Assembly: GCF_900142885.1 (NCBI RefSeq)
Contig: NZ_FRCL01000005.1
Location: 124,001 to 188,000, forward strand
DNA length: 64,000 nucleotides
Direction of reading: 5' to 3'
Source of the DNA: Flavobacterium xinjiangense
Lineage (GTDB): Bacteria; Bacteroidota; Bacteroidia; Flavobacteriales; Flavobacteriaceae
A program made the translations under genes and the position numbers. Positions 52,149 through 61,963 of this stretch are shown one piece after another (within the stretch, counting starts at the first letter, position 1; each line of letters starts with the position of its first letter). A model generated the notes under the pieces. That model was not told the origin of the DNA, ran no database searches, and was given only the letters and a program-made list of their open reading frames with translations.

Positions 52149-52670
52149 ATGAAAACAAAAAATATCTTTTTAGTATTGTTGCTTTCACTTGTTGTTACGA
52201 TGAGTTTTGCTCAGGAAAAAACTAGAAAACAGTTAAGGGAAGCTCGTAATATTGAAAAACAAAAACAGACGGAGATTTTGGTAAATTCCAAAGAATTCGT
52301 TTTTGTAGCAAGAAATGCTTCGCCTCAGGGATTCAGTAGTGTAGATTTAACGACAAATCCCAATTATATAAAATTTCAACCTGATTTTATCAAAAGCGAA
52401 ATGCCTTTTTTTGGGACAGCTTATAGTGGTGTTGCCTATCGCAGCGATGGAGGATTAAATTTTGAAGGAAAACCACTGGAATATACTTTTAAAAAAGAAA
52501 AGAAAGCATATCAAATAAAAGCAGTAGTTAAAGGGCAAAATGATGTATATACGATGTTTCTCTCTGTTTTTTTTGATGGTAGTGCATCACTTTCCATTAA
52601 TTCCAATAATCGCAGTATAATTTCCTATATTGGAGAAATAAGACCCATAGAAAAAAAGGAAATACAATAA
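52149..52670 (+). CDS. DUF4251 exported protein
   Basis: A 173-residue protein with a signal peptide ending in S-F-A-Q, a charged helix (R-K-Q-L-R-E-A-R-N-I-E-K-Q-K) and a beta-rich domain with F-V-F-V-A-R-N-A and L-P-F-F-G-T-A-Y as M-P-F-F-G-T-A-Y, the DUF4251 hallmark. A Bacteroidota-specific family without known function, in the periplasm. It follows the META gene by 83 bases. Confidence 0.88.
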   Translation: MKTKNIFLVLLLSLVVTMSFAQEKTRKQLREARNIEKQKQTEILVNSKEFVFVARNASPQGFSSVDLTTNPNYIKFQPDFIKSEMPFFGTAYSGVAYRSDGGLNFEGKPLEYTFKKEKKAYQIKAVVKGQNDVYTMFLSVFFDGSASLSINSNNRSIISYIGEIRPIEKKEIQ

Positions 52671-52688
52671 TTTTTAAATTTATTATAT

Positions 52689-52726
52689 AAAAAAACCGTC
52701 TAGTTATTTCAACTTGACGGTTTTTT
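52689..52726. terminator. Bidirectional terminator between DUF4251 and acyl-CoA dehydrogenase genes
   Basis: AACCGTC pairs with GACGGTT, with A-run and T-run either side, between convergent genes. Confidence 0.82.
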
Positions 52727-52760
52727 AAACAAATAAATTCAACTAAAAACTATTTTCTAA

Positions 52761-54566
52761 TTAGTAACAGTATTCATTTTTCTCTACTAATTTTGAAGTA
52801 ATTGCTTCTCTTAAGGCTACAATATTTGGCATGTTCGTGTATTTTGTAAAACGACGTAATCCCATTAACATCATACGTTGTTCATCTCCTTCAGCAAAAG
52901 AAATAACACTTTCTTTCCCTTTTTGAGTAACGATATCTACCGCTTTGTATAAATATAATTTTGCCATGGCAATTTGCTCTTGTACTTTAGCTTCTCCTTC
53001 TTTTTTCGCTAATTTTTCTGTTCTAAGAATAGTACTTTCAGCCATATAGATTTCGATCAAAATATCCGAAGCTGCCATCAATAATTGTTGGTGTGAATCT
53101 AAATCCGGACCGTATTTTTGAACAGCTCCACCAGCAACCATTAAGAATGCTTTTTTCAATTTGCCAATCATTTCTTTTTCCTCAGCAAACAATTCAGAAT
53201 AGTCAGGAGTTTCAAATGATGGAATTCCCATTAATTCTTCTTGTACTTTTGATGCAGGTCCCAGTAAATCAACATGACCTTTCATCGCTTTTTTAATCAA
53301 CATACCTACAGAAAGCATTCTGTTGATCTCGTTAGTTCCTTCGTAGATACGAGCAATACGCGCATCTCTCCAAGCACTTTCCATTGGTGTGTCTTCAGAG
53401 AATCCCATTCCACCAAAGATTTGAATTCCTTCATCAGCGCAATTTTGAACATCTTCTGAAACAGCTACTTTTAAAATAGAACATTCGATAGCAAATTCCT
53501 CAACACCTTTCAATTCTGCTTCTTGATGTGTAGTACCTTCAGCTTCACGAGCTGTAATTCTATCTTCAATATTTTTTGCTGCTCTGTAAGAAGCACTTTC
53601 ACCAGCATAACAACTCGTTGCCATTTCAGCTAATTTAGCACGAATCGCACCAAACTGAGAAATTGGAGTGTTGAACTGGATTCTTTCATTTGCATATTGC
53701 ACAGATCCAGAAATTACTCTTCTTTGCGCGTCCAAACAAGCTGCTGCTAATTTGATACGACCCACATTCAAAGCATTCATGGCAATTTTAAAACCGTTTC
53801 CTCTTTCAGAAAGCATGTTTTCAACCGGAACTTTCGTTTCATTGAAGAAAACCTGACGAGTAGAAGAAGCACGAATACCTAATTTATGCTCTTCTTCACC
53901 CATTGAAATTCCGTTATCAGCGGTATTTTCCAGGATAAAACCAGTAATATTTTTATCATCACCAATACGAGCAAAAACGATGAATAAAGAACAAAATCCT
54001 GCATTCGAAATCCACATTTTTTGTCCTGTGATAGAATAATATTTTCCGTCTTCAGATAAAACTGCTTTTGTTTTTCCAGAATTAGCGTCAGATCCTGCGC
54101 CTGGTTCTGTTAAACAATACGCGCCAAACCATTCTCCAGAAGCTAATTTAGGAACGTATTTTTGTTTTTGTTCTTCTGTTCCGTATAAAGTGATTGGCAT
54201 TGTTCCAATTCCGGTATGTGCTCCAAAAGCAGTTGAGAAGGATCCCGTTGCTCCCGAAATATAATCACAAACTAACATGGTAGATACAAATCCCATTCCT
54301 AATCCACCATAAGCTTCAGGTACAGCAACTCCTAAAAGTCCTAAGTCACCTGCTTTTTTCATGGTTTCTTGAGTATACGCATAATCTTTTTTCTCAAAAC
54401 GATCTTTGTGTGCCCATAATTCTTTATCTACAAACTCTTTTACAGAGTCACGCATCATTAATTGCTCTTCTGAAAAATCTTCCGGAGTAAAGATATCTTC
54501 GCACTTTGTTTCTTTAACCAAAAACTGACCACCACGGGTTACGTTTTTTTCAATTGTATCTGCCAT
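52761..54566 (-). CDS. Acyl-CoA dehydrogenase (VLCAD/ACAD9-like length)
   Basis: A 601-residue flavoenzyme. The acyl-CoA dehydrogenase core covers about 20-425 (A-Y-C-L-T-E-P-G-A-G-S-D-A, M-W-I-S-N-A-G-F, Q-I-F-G-G-M-G-F-S and Y-E-G-T-N-E-I-N with the catalytic Glu), and about 170 extra residues follow as in very-long-chain enzymes. It carries out the first, FAD-linked step of beta-oxidation. It follows thiolase and the HAD/ECH gene on the same strand, 65 bases after the former. Confidence 0.94.
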   Translation of the reverse strand: MADTIEKNVTRGGQFLVKETKCEDIFTPEDFSEEQLMMRDSVKEFVDKELWAHKDRFEKKDYAYTQETMKKAGDLGLLGVAVPEAYGGLGMGFVSTMLVCDYISGATGSFSTAFGAHTGIGTMPITLYGTEEQKQKYVPKLASGEWFGAYCLTEPGAGSDANSGKTKAVLSEDGKYYSITGQKMWISNAGFCSLFIVFARIGDDKNITGFILENTADNGISMGEEEHKLGIRASSTRQVFFNETKVPVENMLSERGNGFKIAMNALNVGRIKLAAACLDAQRRVISGSVQYANERIQFNTPISQFGAIRAKLAEMATSCYAGESASYRAAKNIEDRITAREAEGTTHQEAELKGVEEFAIECSILKVAVSEDVQNCADEGIQIFGGMGFSEDTPMESAWRDARIARIYEGTNEINRMLSVGMLIKKAMKGHVDLLGPASKVQEELMGIPSFETPDYSELFAEEKEMIGKLKKAFLMVAGGAVQKYGPDLDSHQQLLMAASDILIEIYMAESTILRTEKLAKKEGEAKVQEQIAMAKLYLYKAVDIVTQKGKESVISFAEGDEQRMMLMGLRRFTKYTNMPNIVALREAITSKLVEKNEYCY

Positions 54567-54631
54567 TTTTTTATTTTTTTGATGTTGTTGTTAATGTTCT
54601 AAATCCTAAGTTAACGGATGGAAATCTATGA

Positions 54632-55813
54632 CTACAAAAGTTCGTAAATCCCTGCTGAACCTTGACCAGTTCCCACACACATACTTACAATTCCGTATTT
54701 GCTTCCTCTGCGTTTCATTTCGTCAAATAATTGAACAGACAATTTTGCTCCGGTACAACCCAGTGGGTGACCTAATGCAATCGCTCCACCATTGACATTG
54801 ATGATATCAGGATTTAGGTTTAATTCTCTCGTTACGGCTAATGCTTGTGATGCAAAAGCTTCATTCAACTCAATTAAATCAATATCGTTTAAGGTTAATC
54901 CCGCTTGCTTCAATGCTTTTGGAATTGCTTTTACAGGTCCAATTCCCATAATTCTTGGTTCCACTCCAGCTGATGCAAAGTTTACCAAACGGGCGATAGG
55001 AGTAAGGTTCAATTCTTTTACCATTTCTTCGCTCATGATTAGAACAAATGCTGCTCCATCACTCATTTGAGAAGAGTTTCCAGCAGTTACACTTCCGTTA
55101 GCTTCAAAAACCGGTCTTAAACCTGCCAAAGCTTCTACAGAAGTTCCTGCTCTAGGACCTTCATCTTTATTTACGATATATGATTTAGTTTCTTTTTTAC
55201 CATTTTCATTGATAAACGTTTGTTCCACAGTAATAGGAACAATTTGTTTGTCAAATTTACCTTCGGCTTGCGCTTTAAGGGCTTTCTTGTGTGAGTTATA
55301 AGCAAACTCATCTTGGTCCGAACGAGATACATTGAATTGTTTGGCAACCGCTTCCGCAGTTAGTCCCATTCCCCAATAGTAATCTTCGTTTCCAGCTTTT
55401 GCAACAGCATAATCCGGAGTTGGTTTATAACCTCCCATTGGAATAAAACTCATGCTTTCGGCTCCACCTGCAATTATACAATCCGCCATTCCCGACTGGA
55501 TTTTGGCTGTAGCCATACCAATAGTTTCTAATCCTGACGCGCAATAACGGTTTACGGTTACACCCGGAACATCTTCGATTTTCAATCCCATTAAGGAAAT
55601 TAATCGTCCCACGTTTAGTCCTTGTTCTGCTTCCGGCATCGCATTTCCTACCATTACGTCATCAATACGTTTTTTGTCGAAATCAGGCAACTCATTCATC
55701 ATAAACTGAATCGTTTCTGCTGCCAATTCATCAGGACGTTTAAATCTAAACACACCTTTTGGGGCTTTCCCCACGGCTGTTCTGTATGCTTTAACTATAT
55801 AGGCTGTTTTCAT
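54632..55813 (-). CDS. Acetyl-CoA acyltransferase (3-ketoacyl-CoA thiolase)
   Basis: A 393-residue thiolase: nucleophile Cys91 in N-R-Y-C-A-S-G, His349 in G-H-P-L-G-C-T-G-A and Cys379 in S-M-C-V-G-T-G-Q-G. It cleaves 3-ketoacyl-CoA to acetyl-CoA. The gene begins 4 bases after the HAD/ECH stop, so translation is probably coupled and the two proteins may form the usual trifunctional-type complex. Confidence 0.95.
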   Translation of the reverse strand: MKTAYIVKAYRTAVGKAPKGVFRFKRPDELAAETIQFMMNELPDFDKKRIDDVMVGNAMPEAEQGLNVGRLISLMGLKIEDVPGVTVNRYCASGLETIGMATAKIQSGMADCIIAGGAESMSFIPMGGYKPTPDYAVAKAGNEDYYWGMGLTAEAVAKQFNVSRSDQDEFAYNSHKKALKAQAEGKFDKQIVPITVEQTFINENGKKETKSYIVNKDEGPRAGTSVEALAGLRPVFEANGSVTAGNSSQMSDGAAFVLIMSEEMVKELNLTPIARLVNFASAGVEPRIMGIGPVKAIPKALKQAGLTLNDIDLIELNEAFASQALAVTRELNLNPDIINVNGGAIALGHPLGCTGAKLSVQLFDEMKRRGSKYGIVSMCVGTGQGSAGIYELL

Positions 55814-55817
55814 TTTT

Positions 55818-58208
55818 TTAGTTTCTTAGAGGTTTCCCTTTGGTTAACATAAATTGGATTCTCTCCAATGTTTTTCTTTCCGTACACAATGACAAGAAAG
55901 CTTCACGTTCCAAATCCAATAAATATTGTTCGGTTACTAAAGTTGGTTCTGATAAATCACCACCAGCCATTACATAAGCTAGTTTGTTAGCGATTTTTTT
56001 GTCGTGTTCAGAGATGTATTTTCCGGCTTCCATTTGGTCAGTTCCTACTAAGAACATTCCAAGAGCTTGTTTTCCAAGAACTTTCACATCACTTCTGCGA
56101 ATCGGTTGTGTGTAACCCGCTTCGGCCATTAATAAAGCGTGTTTCTTCGCTTCCGCAATTTGACGGTCTTTGTTCACTACGATGATATCTTTCCCTTGTT
56201 GTAAAAGTCCGGTATCAAAAGCTTCGTATCCTGAAGTAGACACTTTTGCCATAGCAATTGTCAAGAAATATTCTTGCAATACATTCAACTCCACGTCATT
56301 TTTATGAAATAAATCGGATGCACGCAATGCCAATTCTTTCGAACCTCCACCACCTGGAATTACTCCAACACCAAACTCCACTAATCCCATATACGTTTCC
56401 GCTGCAGCAACTACTTTATCGGCATGTAAGCTCATTTCACAACCACCGCCAAAAGTCATTCCGTGTGGCGCAACCACAACTGGAATTCCGGAGTAACGTA
56501 CGCGCATCATCGTGTCTTGGAACATTTTGATCGCCATGTTCAGCTCATCATATTCTTGCTCAACTGCCATCATGAAAATCATTCCGATATTGGCACCCAC
56601 AGAGAAATTCGCTGCTTGATTTCCAATAACCAGACCTTGATATTCTTTTTCAGATAAGTCAATCGCTTTATTGATGGCTGCCAAAACATCACCGCCAATC
56701 GTATTCATTTTAGACTGGAATTCTAAATTCAAAATTCCGTCTCCTAAATCTTGTATAATTGCTCCGCTATTGCTCCACACTTTTTTGCTTTCGCGTATGT
56801 TGTTCAGGATGATAAATGAATCCTGACCTGGAACTTTAGTTTGTGATTTTGTTGGAATATTGTAGAAAAAAGTTGCTCCTTCTTTAATAGAATAAAAACT
56901 AGAACTTCCAGAAGCCAACATATCATTTACCCAAGCAGCTGGTTCAAGACCTTCCGCTTTCATAATTTCGATTCCTTTTGCAACACCAATGGCATCCCAA
57001 ATTTCGAAAGGACCATTTTCCCATCCGAAACCGGCTTTCATCGCATCGTCAATCTTGTATAGTTCGTCTGAGATTTCAGGAATTCTGTTCGAAACATAAG
57101 CAAACATTCCGGCAAAACTTTTTCTGTAGAATTCTCCCGCTTTGTCTTTTCCTTTTACCAGAACTTTAAAACGGTTAATTGGTTTATCAATCGTTTTTGT
57201 CAGTTCCAAAGTTGCAAAAGAAGCTCTTTTAGCCGGACGGTACTCTAAAGTATCTAAATCCAAAGACAAAATATCCTTGTCTACTTTTTTATAAAAACCT
57301 TGACCTGTTTTGCTTCCTAACCATTTATTCTCCATCATTTTATTGACGAAATCTGGTAATTTGAACAATTCGTGTTGCTCGTCATTCGGGCAGTTTTCGT
57401 AGATTCCGTTGGCAACATGTACCAAAGTATCCAATCCAACTACGTCAACGGTTCTGAAAGTAGCCGATTTTGGACGGCCAATAACAGGACCAGTCAATTT
57501 ATCCACTTCTTCAATCGTAAGTCCCAATTCTTTTACCAAATGAAACAAACTCTGAATCCCGTAAATACCAACTCTATTCCCAATAAACGCAGGAGTATCT
57601 TTGGCGACAACCGAAGTTTTACCCAAGAATTTCTCTCCATATCTAGTAAGGAAGTCCAATACTTCTTTTGAAGTTTGTGGGCCAGGAATAATTTCGAATA
57701 ATTTTAAATAACGCGCAGGATTAAAAAAGTGTGTCCCGCAGAAGTGTTTTTGAAAATCTTCGCTTCTTCCTTCACTCATAAAGTGAATTGGAATTCCAGA
57801 GGTGTTTGAAGTTACCAAAGTTCCCGGTTTTCTGAACTTTTCAATTTGTTCAAAAACCATTTTTTTGATGTCCAAACGTTCCACTACAACCTCAATAATC
57901 CAATCAACAGCTGCAATTTTAGCCATGTCATCGGTAGTATTTCCAGTTGTGATTCTGCTTGCAAATTTCTGACTATAAATAGGCGATGGCTTCGATTTCA
58001 GGGAATTAGCTAAATGCTCATTCACTAATCTGTTTCTTACGATTTTGCTTTCCAGAGTCAGCCCTTTTTTGGCTTCCGCTTCGGTAAGTTCTCTTGGAAC
58101 GATGTCCAACAGTAAAACTTCAACTCCAATGTTGGCAAAATGGCAAGCAATTCCTGAACCCATAATTCCGGATCCTATTACTGCAACTTTTTTAATTGTG
58201 CGCTTCAT
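55818..58208 (-). CDS. 3-Hydroxyacyl-CoA dehydrogenase / enoyl-CoA hydratase fusion
   Basis: A 796-residue bifunctional beta-oxidation enzyme with the dehydrogenase first: NAD motif G-S-G-I-M-G-S-G at about 12-19, H-F-F-N-P-A-R with the catalytic His near 162, second half-domain to about 430; then the enoyl-CoA hydratase from about 470, with the oxyanion-hole loop F-S-V-G-A-N-I-G and G-G-G-C-E-M-S. E. coli FadB has the reverse order. It pairs with the thiolase directly downstream, and overlaps the MarR gene by 17 bases upstream. Confidence 0.94.
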   Translation of the reverse strand: MKRTIKKVAVIGSGIMGSGIACHFANIGVEVLLLDIVPRELTEAEAKKGLTLESKIVRNRLVNEHLANSLKSKPSPIYSQKFASRITTGNTTDDMAKIAAVDWIIEVVVERLDIKKMVFEQIEKFRKPGTLVTSNTSGIPIHFMSEGRSEDFQKHFCGTHFFNPARYLKLFEIIPGPQTSKEVLDFLTRYGEKFLGKTSVVAKDTPAFIGNRVGIYGIQSLFHLVKELGLTIEEVDKLTGPVIGRPKSATFRTVDVVGLDTLVHVANGIYENCPNDEQHELFKLPDFVNKMMENKWLGSKTGQGFYKKVDKDILSLDLDTLEYRPAKRASFATLELTKTIDKPINRFKVLVKGKDKAGEFYRKSFAGMFAYVSNRIPEISDELYKIDDAMKAGFGWENGPFEIWDAIGVAKGIEIMKAEGLEPAAWVNDMLASGSSSFYSIKEGATFFYNIPTKSQTKVPGQDSFIILNNIRESKKVWSNSGAIIQDLGDGILNLEFQSKMNTIGGDVLAAINKAIDLSEKEYQGLVIGNQAANFSVGANIGMIFMMAVEQEYDELNMAIKMFQDTMMRVRYSGIPVVVAPHGMTFGGGCEMSLHADKVVAAAETYMGLVEFGVGVIPGGGGSKELALRASDLFHKNDVELNVLQEYFLTIAMAKVSTSGYEAFDTGLLQQGKDIIVVNKDRQIAEAKKHALLMAEAGYTQPIRRSDVKVLGKQALGMFLVGTDQMEAGKYISEHDKKIANKLAYVMAGGDLSEPTLVTEQYLLDLEREAFLSLCTERKTLERIQFMLTKGKPLRN

Positions 58209-58659
58209 TTTCTATTTTTTCAGTGTGATTAAATATGTTTTTGTCGAGAATTAATTCGTTGATGGTTTCGGCCACTTCAATAAAATGCTGCAGCTTCTCC
58301 TCAGCGATATGTTGTTTCACGGTTTCATTAAATTTTAAAACCGTATTCTTAGATAATTCTCTTTTTTCTTTACCAAAATCAGTCAGGTAAATCAAAACAC
58401 CACGACCATCTTCAGGGTTTTTCTTTCTTATGATCAATCCCTTTTCCTCCATAGATTTCAGGGTTCTGGTAAGACTTGTGGCTTCCATTCCCATTTTTGG
58501 GCCCAAAGCCGTAGAGGGTGTTCCCCCTTCCTTGTCAATACTCAACAAAGCAAAACCGGTGGCCATGCTCGCGTCATATTTAGAAGCTTCTTCATTATAC
58601 ATTCTGGCAACCGCTTGCCAGGTAGCTCGTAGTATGTAATCTATTGTTTTGTCTTTCAT
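58192..58659 (-). CDS. MarR-family transcriptional regulator of the beta-oxidation operon
   Basis: A 155-residue winged-helix protein. The recognition region is around 62-90 (L-T-R-T-L-K-S-M-E-E-K-G-L-I) and the wing is R-K-K-N-P-E-D-G-R-G-V-L-I-Y-L-T. It is the first gene of the operon with HAD/ECH, thiolase and acyl-CoA dehydrogenase. By analogy with fatty-acid regulators it would repress until an acyl-CoA binds; no operator was identified. Confidence 0.9.
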   Translation of the reverse strand: MKDKTIDYILRATWQAVARMYNEEASKYDASMATGFALLSIDKEGGTPSTALGPKMGMEATSLTRTLKSMEEKGLIIRKKNPEDGRGVLIYLTDFGKEKRELSKNTVLKFNETVKQHIAEEKLQHFIEVAETINELILDKNIFNHTEKIENEAHN

Positions 58660-58800
58660 AGGGAACTATATCGATTTCAAATATAATAAAAAAATACTAT
58701 GCATGCATAATAAATTAAATTATTTTTTGTTAAAAAGTACTAAATATAAATAAATACCACTGAATTTGCGCAAATTGAATGGTATTTTAACGAATTTTTT

Positions 58801-58924
58801 GGGCGCGTCCCTCCATTTTGCTTCGTCGTTCCTCCTCGCAACTCCTGGTCGGGCTGTTCGTTGTATCTTTTATTCCGCAGGTTTCATAAAAGGATGTCAC
58901 TTCCATCCCTCGCGCAAAACCTGC
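58801..58924. ncRNA. Structured intergenic element, copy A (possible ncRNA or repeat)
   Basis: GC-richer than its surroundings, without a coding frame. Paired segments: GCGCG (58803-58807) with CGCGC (58911-58915); TTTTAT (58868-58873) with ATAAAA (58886-58891); and GCAGGTTT (58877-58884) with AAACCTGC (58917-58924), the last crossing the others. Read on the minus strand it gives ATCC-hairpin-AGAT-ACAACG-ACAGC, as in copy B at 22848-22950. Class uncertain: an interspersed repeat is as likely as an RNA. Confidence 0.45.
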
Positions 58925-59063
58925 AGATTAGAAATAATTGGATTTGTAGTTTAATTGGTGGGATTAATTATCGAATCTGTTGATGAGATACTTCCTTCGT
59001 CAGTATGACAAAGGAGGAACTGTAATAATGATTAGAGAATTATTATAGTCATGAATTAAAAAC

Positions 59064-59096
59064 AAAAAACCACGAACATCAATTCGTGGTTTTTTG
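59064..59096 (-). terminator. Intrinsic terminator of the hydrolase gene
   Basis: AAAAAACCACGAA pairs with TTCGTGGTTTTTT around six bases, 17 bases past the stop codon. Confidence 0.9.
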
Positions 59097-59112
59097 TATG
59101 ATAAATATTTTT

Positions 59113-60165
59113 CTAAGCCTTTTTAAACTCCCCGTTATCCACATCTTTCAAGAACTTGATGACGCCCGGAAAATAGGTTGTAGGGTCATCGTATTGCGAA
59201 AGGTGGCTTCCGTTGGGACATAATAAGAAACGTCCGTTTTGAACTTCTTTAGACATCCATTCCATGTGCTTGGGATCCATAGTGTCATATTTGGCACCAA
59301 TAACCAGCGTGGGAACACTAATCGTTTTAAGTTTGGCAGTGACATCCCAGTTTTTTAAAGAAGCATTTCCTGTAATTCCAAATTCACTTGGTCCTTGCAT
59401 ATACACATACACATTTGAGTTGATGTGTTTGAAAGCTCTGTTTATGGATTCGGGCCATTGATCAACAGGCATTCTTAAAATGTGTTCCGTATAATAGTAT
59501 TTAAAAAGCAGTTCGGTGTATTTTGGATTGGTATAATCCTTATTCTTTTCAAATGTTTTTATTTGATCAAAAACTGCTTTTGGAAGTTTTGGACCCAGTA
59601 CTTCTTCGGCATATTTGTTATAAGCAGGTGCGCTTGCCATCATATTGGAGATAATCAGTCCTTTTAGGTTCTTTTGGTATTTCAAAGCGTATTCCATCGC
59701 GAGGATTCCGCCCCAGGATTGCCCCAAAATATAAAAGTTGGTATTGTCACAACCTAATGATTTGCGAACCTGTTCCACTTCCTCCACAAAACGTTCGTTT
59801 GTCCACAAACTGTTGTCATTGGGTTGATCGCTGTAATACGAACCTAATTGATCGTAATAAATGTATTCAATACTTTCATTAGGGAAATACCCATCAAAGC
59901 ATTCATACAATTCATGCGTCAATCCAGGACCGCCATGAAGCAGCAATACTTTTATTTTTGGATTGTTACCAACAGTTTTTGTCCAGACTTTAAAAGTGCC
60001 TTTTGGTGTCTTTATCGGAATCATTTTGATACCGCCCGTAAGCTGATCGTCCCGTTTAGAGAAATCTAAATAATTTGCTTTTATCGAATCTTCCTTATGT
60101 TTTTCTTGGCAATTAGAAAAAAAGAATACACTTATAACGGAGCAAATTAGTACTTTCAGTTTCAT
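59113..60165 (-). CDS. Alpha/beta-hydrolase lipoprotein, proline iminopeptidase type
   Basis: A 350-residue lipoprotein (Cys19 in F-F-S-N-C). The alpha/beta hydrolase fold shows H-G-G-P-G at 77-81 (oxyanion hole), nucleophile Ser150 in G-Q-S-W-G-G, the acid in K-Y-D-T-M-D and catalytic His in G-S-H-L. This matches the S33 proline iminopeptidase group, which removes N-terminal proline from peptides. Anchored in the envelope. It lies 22 bases after the acyl-CoA ligase gene on the same strand. Confidence 0.88.
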   Translation of the reverse strand: MKLKVLICSVISVFFFSNCQEKHKEDSIKANYLDFSKRDDQLTGGIKMIPIKTPKGTFKVWTKTVGNNPKIKVLLLHGGPGLTHELYECFDGYFPNESIEYIYYDQLGSYYSDQPNDNSLWTNERFVEEVEQVRKSLGCDNTNFYILGQSWGGILAMEYALKYQKNLKGLIISNMMASAPAYNKYAEEVLGPKLPKAVFDQIKTFEKNKDYTNPKYTELLFKYYYTEHILRMPVDQWPESINRAFKHINSNVYVYMQGPSEFGITGNASLKNWDVTAKLKTISVPTLVIGAKYDTMDPKHMEWMSKEVQNGRFLLCPNGSHLSQYDDPTTYFPGVIKFLKDVDNGEFKKA

Positions 60166-60187
60166 AACGGGAGTGTTTTACAAAATG

Positions 60188-61963
60188 TTAGTTGTATATT
60201 TTATGGAATAAATCAATGTATTTTTCCATTACTATTTTTCGTTTTAGTTTTAACGTTGGAGTCAATTGTCCGCCTTCTATAGACCAAACATCTGGCGTCA
60301 GTTCAAAACGTTTGATTTTCTCCCAGTTACCAAATTTTTCATTTAAAGTATCAATCTCTCCCTGAATTCGTTCAATCACTTTTTCGTTCGAGATAATTTC
60401 TTCATTGCTTTTTCCAATATCCAGTCCGTGAATAGTAGCCCATTCTTTGACAAATTCGAAATTAGGTTGTATGAAAGCAGCCGGCATTTTTTGTCCGTCA
60501 CCAATCACCATGATTTGCTCAATGAAACGGGATTGTTTCATCGTATTTTCAATCAATTGTGGAGCGATGTATTTTCCTCCTGAGGTTTTGAACATTTCTT
60601 TCTTGCGATCGGTAATTTTCAAGAATCCATCAGCATCAAAAATCCCAATATCCCCAGTATGGAAATAACCGTCGGTGATTACTTCCTTGGTTAATTTTTC
60701 ATCTTTAAAATAACCCATCATCACGTTAGGTCCTTTGCAAAGGATTTCGCCGTCTTCAGCAATTATCACCTCTACATTATCAATTACTTTCCCCACAGTT
60801 CCCACTCTGAAACCTTTGTTTCTCATATCGTTTACGGATATTACGGGTGACGTTTCAGTCAAGCCATAACCTTCCATCACGGGGATTTCTGCAGCTGCAA
60901 AAACTCTGGCTAATCGGGGTTGCAAAGCGGCACTTCCTGAAACCATTAAATCCAAATTCCCGCCTAAACCTTCTTTCCATTTGCTGAAAATCAATTTTCG
61001 GGCAATTTTAAGTTGCATTTCATACCAAAAACCGTTGGCTCCGTATGGCTCGTATTTCAGGCCTAAATCAATAGCCCAAAAGAAAAGATTCTTTTTAATT
61101 CCTGTTAGTTCAGTTCCTTTGGCATAAATTTTATCATAAACTTTTTCCAGAAGTCTTGGTACAGCAGTAATTACCGTTGGTTTTACTTCTTTAAGATTAT
61201 CACTGATTTTATCAATTGATTCTCCAAAATATACGGAAACACCATAATATTGGTATAAATATAAAATCATTCTTTCAAAAATATGACAGATAGGAAGGAA
61301 ACTCAAAGCACGACTTTTCCCTGCTTCAAAAGGAATTCTCGTTGCACTGTCCAAAACATTAGATACAATATTTCTGTGTGAAAGCATGACGCCTTTTGGT
61401 CTTCCCGTTGTTCCTGAAGTATAGATAATAGTCGCTAAATCTTCTGTTTTAACACTGCCTTTTCGGTATTCAACATCATTTTGATTTCCCGTGTCTACAC
61501 CAACAATCAATAACTCATTCCAGTTTTTACAACCTTCAATCTCATTAAAGGAGTATACTTCTTTTAGATTCGGAACTTTATCTCTAATCAAATTAACTTT
61601 GCGAAGTACCTCAGCATCCGACACAAAACAATAAATAGCACCCGAATGATTCAGGATATATTCATAATCTTCTTCAGAAATGGTTGGATAAATAGGAACA
61701 GTTTGGGCTCCGGTTTGTAAAGCCCCAATATCCATAATATTCCATTCAGTTCTGTTATTGGAGGAAATAATGGCAATTTTATCGTCCTTTTGAATGCCCA
61801 TTCTCAAGAGTGCCCTAGAAACCGCATTGGCTTTGGCTATGTATTCCTGAGTAGAAGTTTTTACCCAAACACCGTTCTGCTTACTTACTAAAGCATCCGG
61901 AATGTTAGTGTATTTTTCTTGCTGGTAATAAGGGAAATCAAAAAGGCGAGTGATAGCTATCAT
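60188..61963 (-). CDS. Long-chain fatty acid-CoA ligase (AMP-forming)
   Basis: A 591-residue adenylate-forming enzyme. The P-loop-like motif Y-T-S-G-T-T-G-R-P-K-G is at about 186-196; M-E-G-Y-G-L-T-E-T-S-P and Y-F-H-T-G-D-I-G-x-x-D-x-D-G-F-L-K-I-T-D-R-K-K are the other two signature regions. It activates fatty acids for the beta-oxidation genes nearby, or for lipid synthesis. Transcribed with the hydrolase downstream. Confidence 0.94.
   Translation of the reverse strand: MIAITRLFDFPYYQQEKYTNIPDALVSKQNGVWVKTSTQEYIAKANAVSRALLRMGIQKDDKIAIISSNNRTEWNIMDIGALQTGAQTVPIYPTISEEDYEYILNHSGAIYCFVSDAEVLRKVNLIRDKVPNLKEVYSFNEIEGCKNWNELLIVGVDTGNQNDVEYRKGSVKTEDLATIIYTSGTTGRPKGVMLSHRNIVSNVLDSATRIPFEAGKSRALSFLPICHIFERMILYLYQYYGVSVYFGESIDKISDNLKEVKPTVITAVPRLLEKVYDKIYAKGTELTGIKKNLFFWAIDLGLKYEPYGANGFWYEMQLKIARKLIFSKWKEGLGGNLDLMVSGSAALQPRLARVFAAAEIPVMEGYGLTETSPVISVNDMRNKGFRVGTVGKVIDNVEVIIAEDGEILCKGPNVMMGYFKDEKLTKEVITDGYFHTGDIGIFDADGFLKITDRKKEMFKTSGGKYIAPQLIENTMKQSRFIEQIMVIGDGQKMPAAFIQPNFEFVKEWATIHGLDIGKSNEEIISNEKVIERIQGEIDTLNEKFGNWEKIKRFELTPDVWSIEGGQLTPTLKLKRKIVMEKYIDLFHKIYN

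Larger units (their letters stand above)
58660..59112. other. Intergenic region with structured element copy A
   Basis: About 450 bases between the MarR gene start and the hydrolase gene end. The first 140 bases are AT-rich promoter-like sequence; 58801-58924 is a GC-richer structured element; 59064-59096 is a terminator. Confidence 0.65.
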
